A stretch of 64,000 nucleotides of DNA from NCBI GenBank assembly GCA_030949325.1, contig JAUZSQ010000104.1:1-64000 (forward strand), read 5' to 3'. The notes under the pieces are model-generated. The model made no database searches. It saw nothing but the letters and a program-made list of their open reading frames with translations, and was not told the DNA's origin. Positions 35,985-46,405 of the stretch are shown here, piece after piece. The first letter of the stretch is position 1; each line of letters opens with the position of its first letter. Source of the DNA: Sulfurovum sp. GTDB taxonomy: Bacteria; Campylobacterota; Campylobacteria; Campylobacterales; Sulfurovaceae. The position numbers and the translations under genes were made by a program.

Positions 35985-37210
35985 TATGCTTTACTCTCTT
36001 CGAGTTCTTTAAGGAACTTCTTTATATTTCTAGCTGCTTGACGGATACGATTTTCATTTTCAATCAAAGCAATCCGTACATACATATCTCCATATTTACC
36101 AAATCCTATCCCTGGACTCACAGCCACACCAGCTTTGAGTAGTAATTGTTTGGCAAATTCCAATGAACCTAAATGCTGTGCTGAGGGGGGGATTTTGCCC
36201 CAAATAAACATCGAAGCATTGGGTTTACCCATCTTCCATCCAGCATTGGCAAAGGCTTCAAGCATCACATCACGTCTCTTTTGATAACGAGGGATAATCT
36301 CCTCATCAGGAATAGTATGATAGTCATCCAATGCCACAGTCGCGGCGACTTGAATAGGCGTAAACATCCCATAATCCAGCCAAGACTTGATACTTTGCAA
36401 TGCCCCAATAAGCTTTTTATTTCCTACAATAAACCCTACTCTCCATCCTGCCATATTGTAAGACTTCGAGAGTGTATAGGCTTCTACTGCCACATCTTTG
36501 GCACCTTCGACTTCCATGATAGAAGGTGTTTTATAGCCATCAAAAGTAATATCAGCATAGGCAATATCAGAAATGATATAAAAACGTTTCTCTCTTGCAA
36601 TAGCCACCAACTTTTCATAAAATTGAGGGGTCACTGTAGCTGTCGTTGGATTATGAGGGAAGTTTACCACCAAGAATTTGGCTTGGGGAACGGAGTTGTC
36701 TAAGGCATCAATGAGGTCAGACAAAAATTGCTCTTCATCAACTTCAAAAGTCTCTTCATCAAAGATGAGTTGCATTTTCTCAACATTGGCTCCTGCTAAG
36801 ATAAATGCTTGTGAATGAATAGGATACGTAGGGTCAGGTACAATCGCCACATCTCCAGGGTTGGAAATAGCTTGTACCAAATGTACATAGCCCTCTTTGC
36901 TTCCCATCGTAGCGACCACTTCCGTATCGGGGTCCAAATCTACATTATATTTACGCTTGTACCAGTTACTCATCGCCAAACGCAATTTATAGATACCTTT
37001 ACTCGCAGAATAGCCATGTGTTTTGGGCTTGTTTGCCGTTTCACATAGTTTATCTATAATGGGCTGTGGTGTGGGGGCATCGGGGTTTCCCATGGAGAAG
37101 TCTATAATGTCTGCACCATCACGTCTTAGTTGCATCTTTAGTTCATTAATCTCTGCAAAGAGGTATTTGGGTAATCGGTTTATCTTATCAAATTGAATTT
37201 CATCAAACAT
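35984..37210 (-). CDS. class I/II PLP aminotransferase (LL-diaminopimelate/alanine type)
   Basis: This 408-residue fold-type I aminotransferase has 'FSMGNPDAPTPQPIID' at the N-terminus, 'VPDPTYPIHSQAF', and the PLP Schiff-base lysine in 'YTLSKSYNMAGWRVGF' (about residue 240). 'YVRIALIENENRIRQA' is at the C-terminus. This group includes LL-diaminopimelate aminotransferase-like enzymes and AlaC. Position next to hom is common in Campylobacterota and fits aspartate-family amino-acid metabolism. Substrate is not certain. It follows a membrane protein gene by 3 bases. Confidence 0.85.
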   Translation of the reverse strand: MFDEIQFDKINRLPKYLFAEINELKMQLRRDGADIIDFSMGNPDAPTPQPIIDKLCETANKPKTHGYSASKGIYKLRLAMSNWYKRKYNVDLDPDTEVVATMGSKEGYVHLVQAISNPGDVAIVPDPTYPIHSQAFILAGANVEKMQLIFDEETFEVDEEQFLSDLIDALDNSVPQAKFLVVNFPHNPTTATVTPQFYEKLVAIAREKRFYIISDIAYADITFDGYKTPSIMEVEGAKDVAVEAYTLSKSYNMAGWRVGFIVGNKKLIGALQSIKSWLDYGMFTPIQVAATVALDDYHTIPDEEIIPRYQKRRDVMLEAFANAGWKMGKPNASMFIWGKIPPSAQHLGSLEFAKQLLLKAGVAVSPGIGFGKYGDMYVRIALIENENRIRQAARNIKKFLKELEESKA

Positions 37211-37213
37211 GAT

Positions 37214-38073
37214 TTACCACTGATCCCAACCACCGAGGGAAACATATTCCTCTTTGGTCAATACCTTAATCCCTTTTTTGTCCATGCTGAAATAATGTTC
37301 TTTATTGTCATTAAACTCTTCTATACCGTTGGTCAGATTCTATACTAAAAGAAGCTGAAGAAGTAGCAATCAACCATGTTTTCAGAGGAAACATCTATAT
37401 CAAAACTCTTAGCTATAGAAAAATGGTCTCGTTTTTTAGAAGGCAGTTCAATCGTACCAAACCACAAACGATTGACAGGTATAATAGAAATCACATCTTT
37501 AATTACAATGATTTCCTCAACTACAGTCTTATTATTTTCAACAGCTTCTACTTTGATTGGGGCTACTTTTCTAGCCTCAATCAGTGTGGCTGTAGTTTCA
37601 ATAGGAGTAGTCACCTCTACTTTAGTAATATCTAAAGCTTCCACAGTACTGGTATCTTCATCAAAGGTAGATACAAACTGCTCTACAGTGGCTTCATCAA
37701 TAAAAGGAACGAGTTCACCCAAATGTTTTTTATCAAACTGTGTCAAAAAGTACCATGTAGCATAGCCCAACAACAAAAAGATAAATATAGGAAGTATCCT
37801 AGACTTTTCTTTCTTTTCATGCGCTAAACTTCCACTTACGATACTCGTTTTTTGATTCCCAAGTTGTCTATAATACTCTTCTGCTTCCTTATGTAAATCC
37901 CCTAAGTCTGCTTTATATTCTCTTGCGACAATAGAAATAAATCCAAAAGTTTTTACCCTCTTGAGTACTTCAAAGTCTTTGTTAAAAAGGCTTTCCAAAT
38001 TTTCTTCAGATATTTTGGTTTGGTAACTTATTTCTTTTATCGTGTACTTTTCACATATCTCATTTAATTGCAT
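37214..38073 (-). CDS. membrane protein with helical N-domain, RodZ-like topology (two frameshifts at the C-end)
   Basis: The first frame (38073-37345) has a helical N-terminal domain that could be a degenerate HTH. It has one membrane helix near residues 95-112 (ILPIFIFLLLGYATWYFL), an acidic/Thr-rich linker, and a beta-rich C-terminal part ('RLWFGTIELPSKKRDHFSI'). After two frame changes near 37370 and 37330 the tail 'GIKVLTKEEYVSLGGWDQW' is recovered, ending at 37214, 4 bases before the aminotransferase. The layout (cytosolic N-domain, single helix, periplasmic C-domain) resembles RodZ. Sequence similarity is too weak to name it. Confidence 0.5.
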
Positions 38074-38746
38074 AACCCATCCTGTGTATTAATATCGCCG
38101 CAGCTGCACTCACATTGAGTGAATCAAAGGCATGTTGCATTTCTATGCTGACTTTGAAGTCCAATTTGGAAGTGACTTTCTTAGACAGCCCCTTACCCTC
38201 ACTACCCAGAACCAAAACACGCTTGGGTTCAAAGGTAAACGCTTCTACTTTTTGACCCTCTGTGGATGCACCATAAAAAGTAAAGCCTAATTGTTTGAGT
38301 TCATTTACTGTATCTAAGATATTCTTCTCAACCATAAAAGGCATATCAAGCATCGCCCCAGAACTTGTACGCGTAATAGCCGAAAGGTTCAGCTGTTTCA
38401 CGCCTGTAGCAATAATCGCTTCTGCTCCTAAAGCATAAGCTGTCCGTACGATTGCACCAATATTTCCCACATCTGTGAGTCCATCTAGTATGACAATAAA
38501 ATTATTCTTTTTGATTTCGTTCAAATGGCTAAGCTTATACTCATCTATCTCAAGGAGTAAGCCTTGGTGATTGCCACCTTTGCTCATAGATTGAGCCCAT
38601 TTTTCTTCCAAAAATTTAATTTGATCATGATACTGATGAAACAACTCCTGAGGGAGTATGTTTTTTTTGGCTACATAAACTGTTTTTATTTTATCTGTGT
38701 GATGCGTTAAGGCATGAAGGCATACCTGTTTTCCATATATAATCAT
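38060..38746 (-). CDS. rlmB: TrmH-family 23S rRNA 2'-O-methyltransferase (RlmB-like)
   Basis: 228 residues from the ATG at 38746 (MIIYGKQVCLHAL), the usual start of RlmB. The longer frame to 38818 lies inside rsmI and adds a non-conserved tail. SPOUT motifs are 'NPHxx'-type N-domain, 'FIVILDGLTDVGNIGAIVRTAYALGAEAII' region, 'VLVLGSEGKGLS' and 'LNVSAAAAILIH'. It would methylate G2251 in 23S rRNA. It overlaps the following membrane gene by 14 bases. Confidence 0.8.
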   Translation of the reverse strand: MIIYGKQVCLHALTHHTDKIKTVYVAKKNILPQELFHQYHDQIKFLEEKWAQSMSKGGNHQGLLLEIDEYKLSHLNEIKKNNFIVILDGLTDVGNIGAIVRTAYALGAEAIIATGVKQLNLSAITRTSSGAMLDMPFMVEKNILDTVNELKQLGFTFYGASTEGQKVEAFTFEPKRVLVLGSEGKGLSKKVTSKLDFKVSIEMQHAFDSLNVSAAAAILIHRMGYAIK

Positions 38747-38771
38747 AAGATAGATTTTATCCAATTTCTTC

Positions 38772-39584
38772 TTAATGCTTAATAAGCACTTCATACCACT
38801 CTTTGACTGATTTATCACTCAATTGTGCCAAAAGTTTAGCTTTGGGCTTAGGTGGTAAATCCAAATGAAGGACTTCGGTAAAGCTTAGACTTTTTTCTTT
38901 TACCTCTTTCGCTGAGATAACCACAACCCATTCACCTCGTATGGTCAAGGTTTCTAAAGTTTCTTTGATAGTTTGGGCTGAACCTCTATAATAGCTTTGG
39001 TATTTTTTGCTGATTTCTTTTGCTAAAAAGAGTTCTCTTTGCGCATCTATGGCTTCTATCTCATCCAAAAGCTTTGCCAAACGGTGTGGAGATTCATACA
39101 AGACCGTATTATAGCCATTGTCCATCGCCCCACTCAGTGCCGTCACACGTTCTTTGCCTTTGTGTGGCAAAAAAGCATAAAACAAAAACTTGCCTTCTTC
39201 GAACCCCGAGGCAGCATAGGCTGTAGTCACAGCCGAAGCCCCAGGGAAGACATCATAGGCAATATCATGCTTTTGACAAAAGGCTACGAGTAATTGCCCA
39301 GGGTCAGAAATAATAGGCATCCCTGCGTCACTCACATAGACTACTTCATGAGAAGCAAAAGTAGAAGCCAATTCATCGAGCCTTGCTTGTCCATTATGCT
39401 CATTAAACGAATAAAATTGTGCCTTAGGATACATCATATCAAATCGCTCTTCTAAAAGACGCAAAAGCCGTTTGGTCTGACGTGTATCTTCACACAAAAA
39501 AAGGGTGGTTTTTTCAAAAGCCTTGATAGCTCTAATAGTAATGTCTTGGGGATTTCCAATAGGAGTAGGGATAAAAGTAATCAT
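38772..39584 (-). CDS. rsmI: 16S rRNA (cytidine1402-2'-O)-methyltransferase
   Basis: This 270-residue protein starts 'MITFIPTPIGNPQDITIRAI', as RsmI does. It has 'FLCEDTRQTKRLL', 'VYVSDAGMPIISDPGQLLV' and 'VFPGASAVTTAYAASGF', and a C-terminal part 'FLAKEISKKYQSYYRG'. This is the tetrapyrrole-methylase fold using AdoMet. It lies between rpmE and rlmB in a ribosome-function cluster. A hairpin with a GAAA loop separates it from rpmE. Confidence 0.92.
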   Translation of the reverse strand: MITFIPTPIGNPQDITIRAIKAFEKTTLFLCEDTRQTKRLLRLLEERFDMMYPKAQFYSFNEHNGQARLDELASTFASHEVVYVSDAGMPIISDPGQLLVAFCQKHDIAYDVFPGASAVTTAYAASGFEEGKFLFYAFLPHKGKERVTALSGAMDNGYNTVLYESPHRLAKLLDEIEAIDAQRELFLAKEISKKYQSYYRGSAQTIKETLETLTIRGEWVVVISAKEVKEKSLSFTEVLHLDLPPKPKAKLLAQLSDKSVKEWYEVLIKH

Positions 39585-39593
39585 AATAGTAAG

Positions 39594-39611
39594 TAGGGAC
39601 TTTCGTCCCTA
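39594..39611 (-). other. GNRA-loop hairpin between rpmE and rsmI
   Basis: Read on the minus strand, tagggac-gaaa-gtcccta is a perfect 7-base stem with a GAAA (GNRA) tetraloop. It lies between the rpmE stop and the rsmI start and has no T run downstream. It is more likely an mRNA-processing or partial-termination element than a strong terminator. Confidence 0.55.
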
Positions 39612-39616
39612 GTCTC

Positions 39617-39817
39617 TTAAGAAAGTTTATATTTGTTTTTAAACTTCTCAACTCTACCAGCAGCATCAAGAATCTTCTCTGAACCTGTAAAGAATGGGTG
39701 ACATTCGTTACAAATATCGATAGACATATCAGCTTTATTGGTTTTGATTTCAAACTTGTTTCCACAAGCACATGTTACATTACATTCTACGTAATTTGGG
39801 TGAATTTCTTTTCTCAT
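39617..39817 (-). CDS. rpmE: 50S ribosomal protein L31 (zinc-binding, C+ form)
   Basis: This 66-residue protein begins [16 protein letters not shown]. The zinc-ribbon cysteines are present (Cys at '[10 protein letters not shown]' and '[12 protein letters not shown]'), so it is the Zn-containing C+ type. The conserved tail is '[10 protein letters not shown]'. It is preceded by a good site (aggaa) and a 160-base AT-rich spacer with a probable promoter. In some bacteria Zn limitation swaps this form for a C- form; no C- copy is seen here. Confidence 0.95.
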   Translation of the reverse strand: MRKEIHPNYVECNVTCACGNKFEIKTNKADMSIDICNECHPFFTGSEKILDAAGRVEKFKNKYKLS

Positions 39818-39979
39818 TGTTTTTCCTATTTATAATAATATGTGACAGATAACCAATCTATTCTGGCATAAAGCCCTTCCTTGCTCAAGTCGTTACAGCA
39901 AAGGGATATTACAACGCTCTAAGGCGAGATAATAAAAACATCGTATTCTATCCAAATAATTATCATAAAACGTTGATAG

Positions 39980-40648
39980 CTACAACAAGACCTTAGAAGC
40001 CACCGCACAAACGGCTGTCTCAGATTTGAGTACCAAAGGGGTATCAAAACCCATAATATGCTCTGCATCAAAAAGCGCTACTTCTTCTTCACTAAACCCT
40101 CCTTCACATCCTATAAGCATCGTCTCCGATTGCAAAGAAGAGACAAAGTGATTGTCAGAAAAATTGAGCATCTTCGTCTGAGGATAGGTGAGTAAAAAAC
40201 CTTTGAGGTCGGAGACGATTTCGAGTTCCATCATTTCACTTCTGCCTGATTGCTGTGAAGAGTTGCGTAATATCTTTTCAAAACGCCCCATATCTATCTT
40301 GAAAGAACGCTGAGAACGCTTACAATAAATGAAGCTTAGTTTATTGACTCCCATTTCATTGAGTGCAGGTAGCACTTTTTCTATGCTCTTGGGGTCAACG
40401 ATACACCATGCAATATGTAAGTATTTTGATGCCTTAATCTCATGTGTCACACTCTCTTGCAATGCCAAATGGACAGATTTTTTGTCAATATGGGTAATAA
40501 AATAACGATGCAAAAGCCTATCATGAAGATTGCGTAAGTAAATTGTCTCTTCGGCTTTATGCCTACGCACCTTAAAGATATAACGGTGGGCATCCCCCTC
40601 TAACAATAAAGAAGTCTTCCCTGCTTTTGCATGATAGAGATATAACAT
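39980..40648 (-). CDS. rsmE: 16S rRNA (uracil1498-N3)-methyltransferase
   Basis: This 222-residue SPOUT enzyme has an N-terminal PUA-like part ('HRYIFKVRRHKAEETIYLRN') and motifs 'IVDPKSIEKVLPALNEMGV', 'RNSSQQSGRSEMMELE', 'MLIGCEGGFSEEEVALF' and 'LKSETAVCAVASKVLL'. These match RsmE. The start (MLYLYHAK) follows the upstream membrane gene by 3 bases. It forms a short operon with that gene. Confidence 0.9.
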   Translation of the reverse strand: MLYLYHAKAGKTSLLLEGDAHRYIFKVRRHKAEETIYLRNLHDRLLHRYFITHIDKKSVHLALQESVTHEIKASKYLHIAWCIVDPKSIEKVLPALNEMGVNKLSFIYCKRSQRSFKIDMGRFEKILRNSSQQSGRSEMMELEIVSDLKGFLLTYPQTKMLNFSDNHFVSSLQSETMLIGCEGGFSEEEVALFDAEHIMGFDTPLVLKSETAVCAVASKVLL

Positions 40649-40651
40649 CGA

Positions 40652-41080
40652 CTAAAGGTTCACAGTCCCTTGGGCTTTGAGCATCATAATACCCATCATA
40701 ATCGCCAAAAGAAAGATTTGTACCAAAGAGATTTTAACAGAAGCACCTCTGAGTACCTTGTGTGTTTGAGCATTCTGAACATTGGCAATTTTAATCACCT
40801 TATGCTTTTGAATCTCTATATACATCATAATTGCCCACAGCACAACCATAAGAATCGTCGTAAGAGACCAACCCAAATCCCCTGTAAAGACTGCTACAAG
40901 ACCTGCAAAAGCTACCATAGTTATAATCGCTTGAAACATCATGGTATAAATAAAACTCGCCTTCTTGAATCCTGCTGGACTTTTGGCTGTAACAAAAGGC
41001 AGGAGTAATCCTCCTAGCAAAAATCCTAAAAAAGCATTAATCAAAAAACTATGTGTTGCTAACATTTGTGTAACTTCCAT
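40652..41080 (-). CDS. four-helix membrane protein of unknown function
   Basis: This 142-residue protein has four hydrophobic helices (about residues 12-30, 44-64, 70-87, 115-134). Loops contain 'TAKSPAGFKKASF' and 'IQKHKVIKIANVQNAQTHKVLRG'. A site (aaggga) lies 7 bases before the ATG. It shows the general shape of small CopD/DUF-type membrane proteins but no motif that fixes a family. It is divergent from the thioredoxin gene and immediately upstream of rsmE. Confidence 0.6.
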   Translation of the reverse strand: MEVTQMLATHSFLINAFLGFLLGGLLLPFVTAKSPAGFKKASFIYTMMFQAIITMVAFAGLVAVFTGDLGWSLTTILMVVLWAIMMYIEIQKHKVIKIANVQNAQTHKVLRGASVKISLVQIFLLAIMMGIMMLKAQGTVNL

Positions 41081-41168
41081 CGTTCATTCCCTTTATTTGA
41101 CTCTGTTTAATACTGATTATACCCTAATTTGTTATAATCACTCTATTAAAACCTAGGAGTGTTACCTC

Positions 41169-41597
41169 ATGAATATAAATATTGTCTGCCCCCATTGTCT
41201 CAAAGAAACTATTGTTGAAAAAAAAGCGTCTTATAGTGAAGAAAACTGTACAGCCTGTGGAGAATCCCTATTGGATACAGCCCTCATTGAAGGAAATGCT
41301 GTCATCTTAGACAACTATATTACCCATTCACAATTGCCTGTCATTGTCGATTTCTGGGCACCTTGGTGTGGACCTTGTTTACAAATGATGCCCAATTTTA
41401 CAAAAACAGCCCAATCCATGCTTTTAAAAGCCCAATTTCTCAAAATCAATAACGACGACGAACAATCGTTAGGTGCCAAGCTCCAAATAGCCAGTATCCC
41501 TGCTGTACTTGTCTTCCAAAATGGCAAAGAAATAGATAGATTTGTAGGTGCTAAAAATAGTAAACAAATACAAAAATGGGTGGAACAGTATATTTAG
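41169..41597 (+). CDS. trxC: thioredoxin 2-like protein with N-terminal zinc ribbon
   Basis: This 142-residue protein has an N-terminal ribbon with two CxxC pairs ('VCPHC' and 'NCTACG') and then a thioredoxin domain with active site 'FWAPWCGPC', cis-Pro region 'IASIPAVLVFQNGKEI', and Gly before the last helix. This architecture is TrxC. It reduces cytosolic disulfides and is usually linked to oxidative stress. A single-gene transcript convergent with selO, with 16 bases between the stops. Confidence 0.9.
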   Translation: MNINIVCPHCLKETIVEKKASYSEENCTACGESLLDTALIEGNAVILDNYITHSQLPVIVDFWAPWCGPCLQMMPNFTKTAQSMLLKAQFLKINNDDEQSLGAKLQIASIPAVLVFQNGKEIDRFVGAKNSKQIQKWVEQYI

Positions 41598-41613
41598 TAG
41601 ATACCTCATAACA

Positions 41614-43308
41614 TCAAGAAGAACAGGTAATATGTGATATTCCAGCAATGTCAAAAAATTCACTAGGCTTTAGGGCATAGTATTTCTCTTCTATCTCTTT
41701 AGACTGTTCCTCATAAGGTTTTGTCATCACTTCTTGTAATTCTCTAATGAGCGTATAGTCTCCTTGATTGGCTTGTTCGTAGGCAGGGACTAAATGCCAT
41801 TCTCTGAGTGTGTATTTTGGGTTTACTCGCTTTCATTTGTTTTGAAAGTGTTTCATGTGACTTAGGGTTGCTTGTTTGAATAAGTGCATTCCACTTTTCT
41901 AGCCACTGTGACCAACGCTGTCATCAAGGCTTGATTTTCTGAGGCATCCCCATAAAAGCTTTCTATGAGTGGAGCTCATCTCTTCGAGGTGATGTAGGAG
42001 AGTTCACGAAAGAAAATTGTATAATCTACAGAAGTTTCTACCATCAATAAAAAAAGCTCTTTATAGAGTTCGGCATCAAAAGTTTGGAGTCCAAGCTTCG
42101 AAGCCCACATCTTTTGCATCTCTTTTTGCATGACTTGTGAAAAACCTCTTTTTGTCTCTTCTAGTCTGCGTAAATCCTCTTTGTTTGATTGAAGTAATGG
42201 GGCTAAAGCATTACAGAATACAGCAAAATTTCGTTCTCCTGCTAAGGGTTGATTGAGGAAAGAAAAATGTACCCCACCTCCTGTCCAAGGCTGATATTTG
42301 GGGTTAAATATATCTATAAATCCAAAAGGACCATAATCTAAGGTAAATCCTCCTGCTGGACAATTGTCACTATTGAAATTTCCTTGACAATAGCCCACAC
42401 GCACCCAATTGGCTATAAGTGCAGTCAAACGCGTACGAAATTCGTTTGCGAGTAAGAGGACTTTTTGGCTCATAGGTAAATTTTTATCAATGACTTCACT
42501 GTATTCACGCTCAATCAAGTGCAAGACGATTTGTTCTAGCTCTTCCATCGCTTTGGGATGCTCATTTTTTCTAGCACGACGAGCAAAAAGTTCTATTTGT
42601 CCTACACGAAGAAATGAGGGAGCCACGCGTGTGGAGATAGCAATACTTTCATCTATCATGAGTTCGGGGTCTTTGGAGTATGAGCCTTTGTGAAACCACG
42701 GACGCTTGACGGTTTGCGTTTGTGAAGTAAACAAACTTAAAGAACGAGAAGTCGGAACGCTCAGGGCATACATCTGTTCTTGTGCCAAAAACTCACGAAC
42801 ACTAGAACGCAAGACTGCACTCCCGTCTGCACCACGACAATAAGGCGTTCTGCCCTCCTCCTTTGAGTTGCATTTCCCATCGTTTACCCTTTAGCACCCC
42901 TTCAAAGATAGAAATCGCACGACCATCCCCATACCCATTGCCTGTCTTAAAAGGACATTGCTCATAATATTCTGTACCATAAATAGAAAGTGCATACCCA
43001 CAAGCCCAACCGACTTTAGACATACCTTCTGGAGTCTGAGAAATATCCCCTGAAAACATACGAACAAAATCCTCAGATTGGGCTAAAACCTCATCAAAAC
43101 CTAGCTCAGCAAACAACTGTTTACTGTGTGCAATATATTGTGGTTGTTCTATAGGTGTTGGTGTAACAGGCACATAATGTCCAGAAAAGACTTGCCGTGG
43201 GTCGTGGTCTATACCGTCTTTGGTAGCTTGTGGGTCAGAGTTGAGGGTTTTCATGAGTGAGTAATCTGCCAAAGTTGCTAAATCGTTGAGTGTTTTTATG
43301 CCTTGCAT
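41614..43308 (-). CDS. selO: SelO/YdiU-family protein AMPylase, broken by several frameshifts
   Basis: The N-terminal frame (43308 to about 42840) shows '[22 protein letters not shown]' and 'LKGGGQNAL'. The middle frame (about 42840-41976) has '[19 protein letters not shown]', '[31 protein letters not shown]' and 'KYQPW'. The 3' part in further frames has '[18 protein letters not shown]' and ends ITCSS, matching the C-terminal Cys motif of SelO. Together about 560 residues would be made. The family is a pseudokinase that transfers AMP to proteins. At least three frame changes, some in the last 350 bases, make either assembly error or true decay possible. It borders the IS region. Confidence 0.7.
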
Positions 43309-43369
43309 TGTGTTTCCTTCGTGTAGAAATATAGTGGATTATACACTTCTTTTATATGTTCATACCTAA

Positions 43370-43403
43370 CAATACCTTAGCCAAAAAGCAAAGCCAAAAA
43401 TAA
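43370..43403 (+). repeat. orphan left end of the IS4-superfamily element 1
   Basis: These 34 bases match the left end of the element at 46530 (caataccttagccaaaaagc...) with one difference, and the match stops a few bases before the IS3 copy at 43411. It is a remnant of an earlier insertion, disrupted by the IS3 element. Confidence 0.7.
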
Positions 43404-43410
43404 TATATAA

Positions 43411-44769
43411 TGTACCCCATAACCAGTACCAAAAAAGTAAATCATTATTCCAAAAAGCAATAAAATGCTAAAATATAAATAATAAAGCAAGGGGTATAAA
43501 ATGAGTAGAAAAAGAAGAAAACATATAGTGCAGAGTATAAAGCCAAATTAGTAGTGGAAGTTCTGAGAGAGGAAAGGACCCTCAATGAGATAGCCAGTGA
43601 GTTATGGAAGTTTCCACCTAAGAGTCTCCTAAAATTGGAAAAGCAATTTTTAGAAAATGCTTCACTAGCATTTGATAAAAGTGCAGTGGTCAAAGAGTAT
43701 AAAGAACAGATTGGAAACTCTTGAAAGAGAGAAAGATGCAACTTCAGAAAAGCTGGGTGAAGTGGATAGTAGAAAGAGACTTCAGCCGGGAAAGCTAAAA
43801 GCTCTCGGTATCCTCTAAAAGTAGAAAAGAACTACTGGAAACTGGGCTTGAAATATCCAAAAATACACAGCTAAAACTATTGAGTATTCCTAAGAGTTCA
43901 ATCTATTATAAAGCCAGTAGTACCATTCAGTAGTGATATGAGATCAAGAGATACTCAATGTGATAGATAAAATCTATACAAAGTATCCCTATTATGGACA
44001 TAGAAGAGTGCATAAACTGTTAGGTAGATTTAACTTTACCATCGGACGAAAGAAGGTTAGGAGTGCAATGAAGCTCATGGGTATCATCGCCTTATATCCG
44101 AAGCCTAAGACAAGCCGTAGCGTAATAAGGAGCATCAGAAATATCCATATTTATTGAAGGCAATTTAAGAATGATAAAAATCAAGTGGTTATTGATAAAC
44201 CCAATCAAGTTTGGAGTACCGATATTCACCTATATCAAATTGGACAAAGGCTTTGTCTATTTGGCTGCAGTCATTGATTGGAACACCAAAAAGATACTCT
44301 CTTGGAAGCTCTCAAATACGATGGATGTATCACTCACAACTGGGGTACTGAAAGAAGCCTTGGAGAAGTATGATAAACCTGAGATATTTAACACAGACCA
44401 AGGTTCTCAATATACAGCAAAAGAGCATATTCAAATATTAGTTGATAACAATATTTCTATTTCAATGGATGGAAAGGGAAGAGCCACTGACAATACTGTG
44501 ATTGAGCGTTTTTGGAGGTCACTTAAATATGAAGATGTTTATCCTCAAAGCTACTCGACCATCATAAGAAGCTAGAACGGGGATAGGAAAGTATATCAAT
44601 ATTTACAACACAGAAAGACTTCATCAAACTTTGGACTATGCTACTCCTGATGAAATGTATTTTAAAGGGGTGAATAATCAGGTATTTCAGAGTAGGGAAA
44701 TGTTACTAGATGTAGCATCCTGAGGTGGAATAAGGAATTGGATTTTATTGGTCTTGACTTTGGGGTACA
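43411..44769 (+). mobile_element. IS3-family insertion sequence, copy 1 (decayed)
   Basis: Ends are tgtacccc (43411) and ggggtaca (44769), and the body matches copies 2 and 3. OrfA-like sequence begins at the ATG at 43501 (MSRKRR...), broken at once. OrfB fragments are at 43960-44157 ('YTKYPYYGHRRVHKLL') and 44171-44575 with DDE residues in 'VFNTDQGSQYT'-type and 'NTVIERFWRSLKYED' contexts. Numerous frameshifts and stops exclude an active product as read. Full length would be about 1.36 kb. The right end abuts the RHS fragment. No convincing target duplication is seen. Confidence 0.8.
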
Positions 44770-46405
44770 TTTTAGTTGTACCATCAAAACTATTACACCC
44801 TTTTTTAAACAACTTAGGTAAATATCGTATAGCTAAACCTACACCAATTACTGTACCCAATAACGCAGGAATGTCATCCAAACTAACCCCATCCCAACCA
44901 CCAGTAATCACATTGGTAAAGTTAGAATAAGCCCCTATTTGCATATTTTGTAAAGTATTTTGTATCCCCATAGCCCCGGAAACACTCATCATAGAAAAAT
45001 ACCCACTAGGGTCAATATTCATCACAGGATTCCCATTCGCATACAGATACTTATGAAGCGTAATAGGGTCTTGTGAGTTACCCATATAACTATCTTGTTG
45101 GGTAAAGCCTCCTCTTAGAGGGCTGAAATATCTTGAACGGAGGTAATAGTTTTGTGTTTCCTCGTCTAGTTGTTCTCCTGTGAACTTGTAGTGGTTTGTG
45201 GTGTTTCCTTCGCTATTGAGGAGCTTTCCAAAGGCTTCGTAGTTGTAGCTATCGGTAAATGTTCCGTTTTGGTCTGATAAATATCTCGCCGAGCCTAAGC
45301 CGTCATAGTGATAGTCGTAGGTTTTGTTTTGTCTTGTTTGGCTGAGTAAATCGTGTCCATAAGTGTAGCTTACGCTTAGGCTCTCGTCTTCTATCTCTTG
45401 GACGACTTGTGCGTAGGCTTGGTTTGAGTCTATGATGTATTGGGTAGTTTGGTCTGTTTTGCTTTTGGCTGTTCTTATGCCTTTTAGATTGTAGCTGTAG
45501 GTAATGGTATCGCTGTCTGTGGCTACAACTATCAGTTGATTTTTGGCATTGTAGCTATAGTCTGTCACATTATAATCAAGGGTTTGGCTTAGGGTGTTTC
45601 CTTGCTCGTCATAGGTGTAGATTGTCCCACCTTGTTGGAGCAGTCTATCGTTATCATCATAATCATATTGTGTCGTCACTCCGTCTATGGTACTTGCAAT
45701 CGTATTACTCACTTCATCGTAAGTGTAGCTAGACGTGTAATCACCGTTTTTACTGTCTGTTATCTCTTCGCTTATCACGCGTGAGAGGTCATCATAGTTG
45801 TAGTGTGTGCTTCTGTTGTCTTCTACTATCTCTACTCTTTCACCTAGTGGGCTAAGGGTATAAGCAAAAGTAGCCAATGTGTTTGCATTGGCATCTTGAT
45901 GTATGAGTGAAGTAAGTCTATTGAGATTGTCATAGCTGTAAATCTCTTGGGTTCCATTGGCATGGGTGAGTGTTTTGAGATTTCCTAGGTCATCATAGCT
46001 GTAGTTTGTGGGTTCTCCTTGTGGAGAGATGACGGTTTTGAGACGGTTGAGTGTGTCGTATTGGTATTGGGTAGTGCTTACTTCATTGTTGGCATTGCTA
46101 AGTGTAAAGGTAAGTAGATTTCCTACACTATCATATTCATATTCCAGTATTGCAGCACTTGGCTGTACTTCTTTTGTGAGTCTGCCTAAGGTGTTGTGGT
46201 AGCTGTAGCTTGTGATGAATGTCTCTGTGCCTATGGTCATGGTCGTTTGTGTGGTTTGACCTAAAGCATTATAGACAAATTCTTCTTTTTGATTATCTGC
46301 GTAAGTGATGGTTTGGATTCTGTCATTGCTATCGTAGCTGTAGCTTGTGGTCTGTTTGTTAAAGTCTGTTTTGGTGGCAACTTTTCCGAAGGCATCATAA
46401 TAAAA
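44770..46405 (-). pseudogene. RHS/YD-repeat polymorphic toxin fragment, cut on both sides by IS ends
   Basis: The minus-strand frame is open from 46405 to the IS end at 44770 and continues into IS sequence to 44687. It holds YD repeats ('YSYDDLGNLKTLTHANG', 'YNYDDLSRVISEE') and the RHS core 'YHYDGLGSARYLSDQNG' ... 'NPVMNIDPSGY'. A variable hydrophobic tail ends 'KKGCNSFDGTT', where a pretoxin Hint-like domain (CNSF start) would begin. The N-terminal secretion part and the C-terminal toxin are missing. RHS proteins act in contact-dependent competition, and no immunity gene is seen nearby. The last 28 codons are read from IS DNA. Confidence 0.85.
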